48,254 nucleotides of DNA. Origin: Gammaproteobacteria bacterium (GTDB lineage Bacteria > Pseudomonadota > Gammaproteobacteria > JAADGQ01). The notes below the pieces were generated by a model that was given only the letters and a program-made list of their open reading frames with translations, was not told the DNA's origin and did no database searches. Positions 34,670 to 41,333 of this stretch are shown here, one piece after another. The stretch lies in the NCBI GenBank assembly GCA_021648145.1, contig JAKITI010000019.1, positions 1-48,254 of the forward strand, written 5' to 3'. A program made the position numbers and the translations under genes. How positions within the stretch are numbered: position 1 is the stretch's first letter; each line of letters opens with the position of its first letter.

Positions 34670-34734
34670 ATTTGAGCAGTGCTATCTAAATTCTATTAAA
34701 TACTTAACAAGATCAGCTTAAGAGGGGTAACATC

Positions 34735-35262
34735 ATGGCAAAACAAAGTAGTCAGAAATTTATTTCACGCAATAGGGCACCACGAGTGCAAATTGAATAT
34801 GACGTTGAAGTTTATGGTGCTGAAAAAAAGGTTCAAGTCCCCTTTGTAATGGGGGTGATGGCTGATTTATCGGGCACTCCAAAAGAGGCGCTTGAGCCGG
34901 TTTCTGACCGTAAAGCACTTGAGGTTGATATGGATAATTTCGATGGTCGGCTCAAGTCGATGAACCCCCGTGTTGCTTTCTCTGTGCCTAATACTTTAAC
35001 GGGGGAGGGAAACATTGATGTGGATATCTCTTTTGAAAGTATGGATGATTTTTCACCCGCTGCTATCGCGAGAAAGGTTGATTCACTGAGTAAACTGATG
35101 GATGCGCGTTCACAGCTTTCTAATTTAGTGACCTATATGGATGGGAAATCAGGCGCGGAGGAACTGGTTGCACAGGCGATCAATGATCCCGAATTGATGA
35201 AAGCACTGGTTTCTGCGGCCAAGCCAGCAGATGATGAATCAGAAACTAAAGAGGTGTCATAA
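34735..35262 (+). CDS. tssB: T6SS sheath small subunit TssB (copy 2)
   Basis: Encodes a 175-residue TssB identical in protein sequence to copy 1, with the same upstream AAGAGGGG site and leader. With the adjacent tssC broken, this copy can only add TssB subunits to those made from copy 1. The lack of any change suggests very recent duplication or gene conversion. Confidence 0.92.
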   Translation: MAKQSSQKFISRNRAPRVQIEYDVEVYGAEKKVQVPFVMGVMADLSGTPKEALEPVSDRKALEVDMDNFDGRLKSMNPRVAFSVPNTLTGEGNIDVDISFESMDDFSPAAIARKVDSLSKLMDARSQLSNLVTYMDGKSGAEELVAQAINDPELMKALVSAAKPADDESETKEVS

Positions 35263-35264
35263 TT

Positions 35265-36758
35265 ATGGTTGAATCAGAAAAGTCAGGTTTACAAGAAGAG
35301 GTAACCGAAGTACTCGACCCAAATGTTTTGGGTGATTTGTTGCAAAAACAGTTCAAGCCTAAATCAGATCGGGCTAAAGAGGCCGTTGAAAATGCGGTGA
35401 CAACATTAGCATAGTATGTGCTTAAAGATACCACATTGGTATCAGATGAAGCTGTGAATACCATTAGTGCGATTATAGCCGAAATTGATAAAAAGCTAAC
35501 GGATCAAATTAATCTCATTATTCATCAAGAAGAGTTTCAAAAATTAGAAGGTGCATGGCGAGGGCTTCATTATCTCGTTAACAATACCGAAACCGATGAG
35601 ATGCTCAAAATTCGAGTAATGAATATCTCTAAAAAAGAGTTAGGGAAAACACTCAAAAAGTACAAAGGCACTGCCTGGGATCAAAGCCCAATCTTCAAAA
35701 AAATGTATGAAGAGGAGTATGGGCAGTTTGGTGGCGAACCTTATGGCTGTATCGTCGGTGATTATCACTTTGACCACAGTCCGCCCGATGTCGAATTATT
35801 AAATAGTATGGCGCAAGTGGCTGCTGCGGCTCATGCACCTTTTATTACTGGAGCTGCGCCGACATTAATGCAGATGGACTCCTGGCAAGAGTTAACCAAC
35901 CCAAGGGATTTGACCAAAATTTTTACCACGCCTGAGTACGCTGGATGGCGCTCATTGAGAGAGTCTGATGATTCTCGCTATATTGGTTTGGCCATGCCAC
36001 GGTTTTTATCACGCCTGCCTTACGGCACAAAAACAGACCCTGTGGAAGATTTTGATTTCGAAGAAGATACGGAGGGCGCAGACTCCAGTAGCTACACCTG
36101 GTCTAACGCAGCCTATGCCATGGCGGTGAATATTAATCGATCATTTAAAGAGTATGGCTGGTGTTCACGTATTCGCGGCATTGAGTCAGGAGGCGCGGTT
36201 GAGGGGCTGCCTGTCCACACCTTTCCTACGGATGATGGCGGCGTGGATATGAAATGCCCGACAGAAATTGCGATCAGTGATCGACGTGAAGCTGAGTTGG
36301 CAAAAAACGGTTTTATGCCTTTAATTCATCGTAAGAATTCTGATGTTGCGGCTTTTATTGGTGCACAGTCGTTACAGAGCACTATGGAATATGATGATCC
36401 TGATGCAACGGCGAATGCCCGATTAGCCGCTCGGCTGCCTTACCTGTTTGCGACCTGTCGTTTTGCACACTATTTGAAATGTATTGTGCGTGACAAAATT
36501 GGTTCATTCAAAGAGCGTGATGATATGCAGCGCTGGTTACAAAAGTGGATCATGCAATATGTGGATGGCGACCCTCAAAATTCAAGTGAAACAACGAAAG
36601 CGAAAAAACCTCTGGCAGCGGCTGAAGTTGTCGTTGAGGAGGTGGAAGGGAATCCAGGGTATTACGCGGCGAAGTTTTATCTACGGCCACACTATCAGCT
36701 GGAAGGACTGACAGTGTCGCTCCGCCTCGTTTCAAAACTTCCTTCCGTGAAGAGCTAA
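35265..36758 (+). pseudogene. tssC: tssC copy 2, interrupted by a nonsense codon
   Basis: The frame starts at ATG 35265 (MVESEKSGLQ), but codon 50, GAG in copy 1, is TAG here (35412-35414). The rest, from GTG 35418, stays open for 446 residues and is identical to copy 1. That GTG has no ribosome site and would lack the N-terminal region that pairs with TssB. Four other amino acids in the first 49 also differ. Read-through by a suppressor tRNA is possible but unproven. Confidence 0.88.
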
Positions 36759-36799
36759 TAAAGCTCATTTTTTTAATAATAATATAAGAGGATTTAATA

Positions 36800-37285
36800 A
36801 TGGCTAGTGATATGTTTTTGGATTTGGGCAGCACCATCAAAGGTGAATCTAAGGATGCAGCTTATGAGGGTAAAATTGATATTCTCGGATGGAGCTGGGG
36901 AATGGCCCAAACAGGCAGTTCTCATACAGGCGGTGGCTCTGGAACAGGAAAAGTGAGTATCCAGGATATTACCATTTCTAAGTATGTCGATAGTTCTAGT
37001 GCTAATTTTATGCTGTATTGCGCTGCAGGAAAGCACTTTGAAGAAGGGAAAATTGTTTGTCGTAAGGCTGGAGATGATCCTCTTGAGTATCTGGTGATTA
37101 ACATGAAGAAAATCATGGTGACCAGTGTTTCTACAGGTGGATCTCCAGGCGAAGAACGATTAACTGAAACTGTTAATCTCAGCTTTGCTGAAGTTGAGGT
37201 TGAATATACAGCACAAGAAGACCAAGGTGCGGGTGAAGCCGGCATCGTGTTTGGTTGGAATATAGAGCAGAACATCAAACTGTGA
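36800..37285 (+). CDS. hcp: T6SS tube protein Hcp (TssD, copy 2)
   Basis: Hcp of 161 residues with the same ribosome site as copy 1. It differs at three residues close together (S and A in GWSWGMAQTG, S in GGGSG), plus several silent changes. Hcp lumen and loop residues affect which small effectors bind, so the two tubes could carry different cargo; this is speculation. It stands directly upstream of the second set of effector-like genes. Confidence 0.92.
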   Translation: MASDMFLDLGSTIKGESKDAAYEGKIDILGWSWGMAQTGSSHTGGGSGTGKVSIQDITISKYVDSSSANFMLYCAAGKHFEEGKIVCRKAGDDPLEYLVINMKKIMVTSVSTGGSPGEERLTETVNLSFAEVEVEYTAQEDQGAGEAGIVFGWNIEQNIKL

Positions 37286-37305
37286 TGTTGTAAATAAAAG
37301 TCGTG

Positions 37306-37324
37306 GGTGGGGTTTCGCTCCACC
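37306..37324 (+). terminator. Stem-loop after hcp copy 2
   Basis: GGTGGGG / CTCCACC stem with loop TTTCG, at the equivalent place to the copy 1 hairpin. Base changes keep the helix paired (one G-U), although the loop differs. The T-run seen in copy 1 is broken (CTTTGTAT), so this may serve mRNA stability more than termination. Confidence 0.5.
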
Positions 37325-37419
37325 TGCAGCTTTGTATATATAGATGTTATACCTTGTATTTTGTCGCCGTATATTAGGGTGCATATTTTTATTTGGCGAA
37401 TAATTAAGGGAATTTTACT

Positions 37420-37749
37420 ATGAAGTGTATTCCAATTTACGATGTAAAATTTGATAGTAGTAGTATCGCAGCGATTAACGACATAAAAAGACGTCGTAAT
37501 TTGACTTTAGTATTATCTCAAGTGATGCCGTTCGGCACAATGGCAAACATATTTGTGGGGAACGGTGCTTTGAAATCTAGTTACAACATCAAACAGACGG
37601 ATTTTGAAGCACTTGCACAGGCTATGGCATCCCTACCAGAAATTCAAAGAAAAATTATAAGAGATATTGCTAAAATTGAAGCAGTTTCTCATATCGGAAA
37701 AGAGTCTACATTTTGGAAAGGGGTGGCTGATGGCTGTAAAATTAACTAG
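37420..37749 (+). CDS. Unrecognised small protein, candidate effector
   Basis: Protein of 109 residues with no known domain that I recognise. It starts MKCIPIYDVKF, has a basic patch (KRRRNLT), a small hydrophobic stretch (VMPFGTMANIFVGNGA) and a helical C-terminal half. There is no signal peptide. It is the first gene after hcp copy 2 and overlaps by 20 bp a gene for an exported protein, the same layout as the other pairs. That layout is the only argument for an effector role. Confidence 0.5.
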   Translation: MKCIPIYDVKFDSSSIAAINDIKRRRNLTLVLSQVMPFGTMANIFVGNGALKSSYNIKQTDFEALAQAMASLPEIQRKIIRDIAKIEAVSHIGKESTFWKGVADGCKIN

Positions 37750-38263
37750 TTCATTTTTTCTGGTAATTATTCTGGCTATATTTTCTGGTTCGTGTAACGG
37801 TCAAAGTAGTAATCTCGACGAAACTGATGCGTTCAATATATCAATCAATAATTTTAAAAAAGCAAAAATTAATCTAGAAAAAAAGATAGAAGAGTGCGAC
37901 AAAAATCGAATCATAATATCAAAAAACGCGTTTAAAAATGTAGAATTGACGAATGAAGAATGGAAAGTATCTTTGTTCGTTTTAAGTGCTAAAGCTGAAG
38001 ATTCTTGTGAACAGGGAAAAAGGGGGGAATTTGTTGTTGCAGCTAGCATTTATAGGGAGACCGCAAAGCATTATGAAAAAAAAGCAACGCTCGCTGACCC
38101 ATATTCCGAAAACTTAATGTTTGGACATTATTGGAAAAAATTGGAAATGGAGGCCAAATATTTGAACGTTTCTAAGAAAAAACGAAACCTTTTGGAAAAT
38201 CTTTCTGAGATTAATAAGCCCTTTCATTTATTTGAAACCCTTTCTAATTTGGGCGTCGAGTAA
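37730..38263 (+). CDS. Exported helical protein, candidate immunity protein
   Basis: Protein of 177 residues from ATG 37730, which has a GGAAAGGGGTGG site upstream; the longer frame from 37667 overlaps the previous gene more and lacks a signal start. A signal peptide (MAVKLTSSFFLVIILAIFSGSC) with a possible but imperfect lipobox is followed by a charged, helical mature part with cysteines in EECDK and DSCEQ. Probably periplasmic. Pairing with the preceding gene suggests immunity. No family is recognised. Confidence 0.55.
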   Translation: MAVKLTSSFFLVIILAIFSGSCNGQSSNLDETDAFNISINNFKKAKINLEKKIEECDKNRIIISKNAFKNVELTNEEWKVSLFVLSAKAEDSCEQGKRGEFVVAASIYRETAKHYEKKATLADPYSENLMFGHYWKKLEMEAKYLNVSKKKRNLLENLSEINKPFHLFETLSNLGVE

Positions 38264-38272
38264 AAAAGCCTT

Positions 38273-38347
38273 CTGAATTCAAGTCATAAGTGGATAACCG
38301 ATTAAATCATTTTCGCTGATGCCGGTGAGTTCTTAAAAAACTTCATA
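38273..38347 (-). mobile_element. IS30 transposase tail fragment (scar B)
   Basis: The 75 bp from CTGAATTCAAGTCATAAGTG to CTTCATA align with scar A over the transposase C-terminus and stop, with about a quarter of bases changed. At 38348 the sequence switches abruptly to tae4. The scar thus replaces the start and first codons of that effector gene. Confidence 0.65.
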
Positions 38348-38826
38348 CTGTTGTGGGCGAATTATTCAGATGAAGGTCCTTGTGATGCCAAGAATGAAGA
38401 TGGAGAAAAGCTGTTCTCTAACCAATGCGCTATAAGAGTAAGTCACGCATTAAAAAAACAGGGGTTAGCTTCCAGTCCTTCCCAGAGAACCGAAAGTGCT
38501 GGGTGCATAAAAGTGACGAACATATTTTAGCCGCAAAAGAATTAGCTGACTGGCTAGAGAAAGGTATCGTTCACTTCGTATCAAAACCACAAAATATAAC
38601 AGGTGATAACTGGCGTGATAGAGTTCTAAATAAAACAGGAATCATATGTTTTGAGGATTACTATGCACCAAGTGGTGGTTCAGGTGGTGAACATATTGAT
38701 TTATGGGATGGCTCTTCACTTACAGGCTTTGGTTCATGGCTTAGAACGCGCTTCAATATCGTAGTCCCTGGCTTTTGGTCTGATTTCAGACAGTCAAAGA
38801 CAATTAGGTTCTTTGAGGTCAAATGA
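38348..38826 (+). pseudogene. Tae4-family amidase effector, 5'-truncated and frameshifted
   Basis: Translation from 38348 gives LLWANYSDEGPCDA and the catalytic NQCAIRVSHALKK in one frame. After the A7 run at 38452-38458 the homology continues in the -1 frame with TGVSFQSFPENRKCW, ELADWL, ICFEDYY and the catalytic His segment GEHIDLW. So both catalytic parts survive but need a -1 shift. The normal start codon is missing: an IS30 tail lies exactly there, leaving only TTG/CTG codons. It is most likely a dead gene, but A AAA AAA is a slippery-type site, so productive frameshifting or a sequencing error should be excluded. Confidence 0.8.
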
Positions 38827-39056
38827 TAAAAAAAATTAGTCTCTTTGTCTCGGGTTTTGCGGCAGGTTTAATCGTTGTATTTACAATTTTCTATGCCCTT
38901 GGTCATGGGCTAGAGTACTTTGATATTCAGTTGTACAAATCAGAGTCAGATCAGCAGCGTAATTTTAATATTTATGTTCTAACAAGTTTGGTTGTAGGTG
39001 TGTTGGCAGGCTATTTGTTCAATAGGTGGTTTTTACCGCAATCTAGTGATAAGTAA
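38823..39056 (+). CDS. Two-helix membrane protein, candidate immunity to the Tae4-like effector
   Basis: Protein of 77 residues with two predicted membrane helices (about 4-28 and 50-68) joined by a polar loop with a DIQLYKSESDQQRN segment. It starts by ATGA overlap with the tae4 pseudogene, the usual effector/immunity spacing. A membrane-embedded protein would be unusual as a Tae4 antidote, since known ones are soluble periplasmic proteins. The gene remains open although its effector is broken, as expected if immunity is still useful. Confidence 0.55.
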   Translation: MIKKISLFVSGFAAGLIVVFTIFYALGHGLEYFDIQLYKSESDQQRNFNIYVLTSLVVGVLAGYLFNRWFLPQSSDK

Positions 39057-39076
39057 AATGCCTAAAAAATACTCCA

Positions 39077-39092
39077 ATGGAGGGCGAAAAAT
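39077..39092 (+). repeat. 16-bp copy of the tagJ ribosome-site leader
   Basis: ATGGAGGGCGAAAAAT here is identical to 40522-40537, where it forms the ribosome site and start of tagJ. Here it is followed at once by an IS30 scar, so it looks like a recombination relic of the junction upstream of tagJ. Confidence 0.65.
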
Positions 39093-39093
39093 T

Positions 39094-39126
39094 CTGAATT
39101 CAAGTCATTAGTGCATAACGGTTTAA
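39094..39126 (-). mobile_element. IS30 transposase tail fragment (scar C)
   Basis: CTGAATTCAAGTCATTAGTG and the following bases match the other scars. Similarity ends about where the M23 effector gene begins, so that gene has the scar where its ribosome site would be expected. Confidence 0.6.
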
Positions 39127-39567
39127 ATGACGGTACAACAAAATCTAATAAATCCAGTTAAAAATGGAAAAATAAGGAGTGGTGATAAATGGGGGAAAGG
39201 TCACTATGGAGCGCCAAGAGGAAGTAGAACACACAATGGACTAGATATAGAAGCGTATCCTAAGCAAGTAATCGTTTCACCAATCGATGGGTCTATAGTC
39301 CGAAAAACTTACCCTTATGCCAACGATATGCGGTACACAGGCGTATTACTGGAAGGAACGGGGAGGCACAAAGGATATTCAATTAAAATATTCTACATGA
39401 ATCCTTCAAGTGGAATAATAGGTAAAATCGTTCAAGCTGGTGATGATGTTGGTGAGGCACAGGACTTAACAATAAAATATCCGAGAATAACAAACCATAT
39501 TCATATTGAGATAAAAATAGGAAGTCAATATAAAGATCCGAGCAAACTAATTAAATCCACCCCATAA
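39127..39567 (+). CDS. Minimal M23 metallopeptidase, candidate T6SS effector
   Basis: Protein of 146 residues, almost only an M23/LytM catalytic domain. Likely zinc ligands are His36 and Asp40 (HNGLD) and His126 (HIHIE, with His124), and the VIVSPIDGSIV strand fits the fold. There is no signal peptide, unlike the housekeeping M23 protein at 1594-2451, and the next gene encodes a lipoprotein, so it is a likely T6SS cargo that cuts stem-peptide cross-links. ATG 39127 lies right after an IS30 scar and has no visible ribosome site, so expression may be poor. Confidence 0.75.
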   Translation: MTVQQNLINPVKNGKIRSGDKWGKGHYGAPRGSRTHNGLDIEAYPKQVIVSPIDGSIVRKTYPYANDMRYTGVLLEGTGRHKGYSIKIFYMNPSSGIIGKIVQAGDDVGEAQDLTIKYPRITNHIHIEIKIGSQYKDPSKLIKSTP

Positions 39568-39578
39568 GTGTTTATTCC

Positions 39579-40058
39579 ATGAATACGAAACTATTTATAA
39601 AAATACTACTATGCATAATTCTTAGTACCGTCACTGGCTGCGCTAGTCACAATATCACTTTGAACCCGACTAGCGAAGCTAAGTCGAAACCTCATCTGGT
39701 TGCTAAACTGTTTGCGGATGACCACAAAAAATGTTCACGATTTTACTATAGCAACACAACTTGGGTGGTAGAAGTTCACTGTGATGTCAATTCTATTAAG
39801 AGTGGAATTTACATAATTGATCCAACTGGCACAAGCTTTTATGACTGGTTTGATAGCGCTTTCAATTCTTGGGCATGGGCAGAAGGCTGTAATGATGAAA
39901 CTAGCTGTTTTTATGAAGCGGTGGTCGACAGTAAAGGTAAAGTAACTGAGCTAACATACATCTTTTATATAAACTTAAGTGAAGGGTATTACAAAATGAC
40001 TGTGAAAGGTAATTCACTAAAAGTAACAAAGAAGAAAATTACAGATTTACCTTCTTAA
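39579..40058 (+). CDS. Lipoprotein, candidate immunity to the M23 effector
   Basis: Protein of 159 residues with signal peptide and lipobox VTGC (C21). The mature part has several cysteines (KKCSRF, VHCDV, EGCNDE, TSCFYE) likely to form disulfides and many aromatic residues. It follows the M23 gene by 11 bp. It is not recognised; the immunity role is inferred from order, size and predicted periplasmic location. Confidence 0.6.
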   Translation: MNTKLFIKILLCIILSTVTGCASHNITLNPTSEAKSKPHLVAKLFADDHKKCSRFYYSNTTWVVEVHCDVNSIKSGIYIIDPTGTSFYDWFDSAFNSWAWAEGCNDETSCFYEAVVDSKGKVTELTYIFYINLSEGYYKMTVKGNSLKVTKKKITDLPS

Positions 40059-40064
40059 CCACCA

Positions 40065-40172
40065 AATAAAACAGGAGTCATATGTTTTGAGGGTTACTAT
40101 GTAGCAAGTGGCGGTTCAGGTGGTGATAATTTGCATTTGAGAGGTGATAGATATCTCAAAGTTCAAAAATAA
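40065..40172 (+). pseudogene. 3' remnant of another Tae4-like effector
   Basis: In frame, this reads NKTGVICFEGYYVASGGSGG, close to NKTGIICFEDYYAPSGGSGG of the 38348-38826 gene, then GDNLHLRGDRYLKVQK and a stop. The catalytic GEHIDLW has become GDNLHLR, so the His position is lost or shifted. The 5' two thirds are absent. It is a decayed effector left beside the M23 pair. Confidence 0.75.
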
Positions 40173-40257
40173 CTATTAGATAAAAATACATTAATACGCT
40201 TCAATTTCTGATTCGACCTTTCGAGTTTAATTCATTGTGCATCGCTGAAATGAAAAA

Positions 40258-40380
40258 ATGAAATTTAAAAAAATAACGCTAGGTGTTTGTGGAGTGATTC
40301 TGACAGGGTTCTTGATTCCAGAGGAAAAAGTTATTCCTGTTAGTGGAGCTTCCTCTAATGATTGGAATATAAATACCTGA
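40258..40380 (+). pseudogene. Truncated exported protein, probable immunity-gene remnant
   Basis: ORF of 40 residues (MKFKKITLGVCGVILTGFLI...) with a signal-peptide-like start. Its stop TGA is provided by the CTGAATTC of IS30 scar D, so the rest of the gene was replaced. Its position after a Tae4 remnant suggests the lost partner immunity gene. Confidence 0.55.
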
Positions 40381-40401
40381 ATTCAAGTCATAAGTGCATA
40401 A
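40377..40401 (-). mobile_element. IS30 transposase tail fragment (scar D)
   Basis: Shortest scar: the 25 bp from CTGAATTCAAGTCATAAGTG to the closing ATAA match scars A-C, same orientation. It covers the transposase stop and last codons (ALMT-stop on the minus strand). Confidence 0.6.
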
Positions 40402-40535
40402 TAAAATCCAGTGGGACGCAAAAAATGTGACGCTGGTTTTGGCGATAGATGAATCGCAGGGTATACTCGTGCGCGTTACGCTCAAAGGGTGCGGGAGCCG
40501 CATATCCTGCGTTTCTTGATGATGGAGGGCGAAAA

Positions 40536-41333
40536 ATGAACAATGCGTTAAAGAGTTTAAAAAGTGATGATTTGGATAGTGCACTAGCTCAAGTTAAAGA
40601 GAGGGTTCGCAGTGATCCTGCTAGCGCTAAAGAGCGCATCTTTCTGTTTCAGTTGCTTGCTGTTTTAGGCGACTGGGATAAGGCTTTGGTTCAATTGGAA
40701 ATTGTTGGTGATTTAGATGACTCTGCCTTGGCGATGGTTCAAGTCTATCGTGACGCACTGAGTTGCGAGCAACTGCGAAGTGATGTTTTTGATGGTAAAC
40801 AATCACCGCTTATTTTTGGCGAACCAACGCAGTGGATTGCTGAGCTTGTAGAGGCGTTTAAGCTAGTTGCTGATGGGCAGCATGAGCAGTCTCAACAACT
40901 GCGCGAAAAGGCGTTTGATGCCGCTCCCGCAACAACCGGTAAAATCAACGGTGAGGCGTTTAGCTGGATTGCGGATGCTGATAGTCGTTTGGGACCCGTA
41001 ATAGAGGTTATCATCAACGATCGTTATTATTGGGTGCCGTTTCATCGAATTGCTAAAATTCAGGTGGAAGCTCCCTGCGATCTACGTGACAGTGTCTGGA
41101 TGCCCGCCCATTTTATATGGGCAAATGAAGGCGAGTGTGCCGCCCTGATTCCGACGCGTTACCCTGGCTCCGAAAATGCGATGGACTCACAAATAAAATT
41201 AGCAAAAAAAACAGAGTGGCTGGAGTGCAGTGATGATCTGTATCTAGGTTTGGGGCAGCGCCTGTTGGCCACTGATATGGGCGAATTTCCATTGATGGAT
41301 GTCAGAGAAATTATATTAAATTGTAATGGCTGA
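40536..41333 (+). CDS. tagJ: T6SS accessory protein TagJ (ImpE family)
   Basis: TagJ of 265 residues from ATG 40536, which has GGAGGG just upstream; a longer frame from 40449 has none. The N-terminal half is TPR-like (SALAQVKERVRSDPASAKERIFLFQLLAVLGDWDKAL), followed by the ImpE beta domain (YWVPFHRIAKIQ, DLRDSVWMPA). TagJ binds the sheath/ClpV recycling machinery in some systems. The gene restarts the core cluster after the effector array and overlaps tssE by 8 bp. Confidence 0.88.
   Translation: MNNALKSLKSDDLDSALAQVKERVRSDPASAKERIFLFQLLAVLGDWDKALVQLEIVGDLDDSALAMVQVYRDALSCEQLRSDVFDGKQSPLIFGEPTQWIAELVEAFKLVADGQHEQSQQLREKAFDAAPATTGKINGEAFSWIADADSRLGPVIEVIINDRYYWVPFHRIAKIQVEAPCDLRDSVWMPAHFIWANEGECAALIPTRYPGSENAMDSQIKLAKKTEWLECSDDLYLGLGQRLLATDMGEFPLMDVREIILNCNG

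Larger units (their letters stand above)
34531..37349. repeat. Direct repeat copy 2 (tssA 3' end-tssB-tssC-hcp-hairpin)
   Basis: Second copy of the 2.8-kb block at 30032-32850. It carries a nonsense mutation in tssC and a slightly different hcp. Sequence diverges completely after TAGATGTTA at its right end. Confidence 0.95.
40059..40535. other. Remnant region between the M23 pair and tagJ
   Basis: These 477 bp hold no complete gene: the 3' end of a third Tae4-like gene, a 40-codon signal-peptide ORF, an IS30 scar, and then about 135 bp of unrecognised leader before tagJ. A start codon at 40449 in the tagJ frame has no support. Confidence 0.7.

Noticed and set aside
35418-36758. Functional N-terminally shortened TssC from GTG 35418
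   Set aside because: No ribosome site, and the missing 50 residues are conserved in the intact copy and needed to pair with TssB. I treat it as a pseudogene.
38425-38826. Independent 133-residue gene from ATG 38425
   Set aside because: Its ATG is an out-of-frame triplet inside the catalytic NQCAIR codons; the frame is only the 3' part of the frameshifted tae4.
40449-40535. Longer tagJ start at 40449
   Set aside because: No ribosome site, the extra residues look non-family, and ATG 40536 has GGAGGG upstream.
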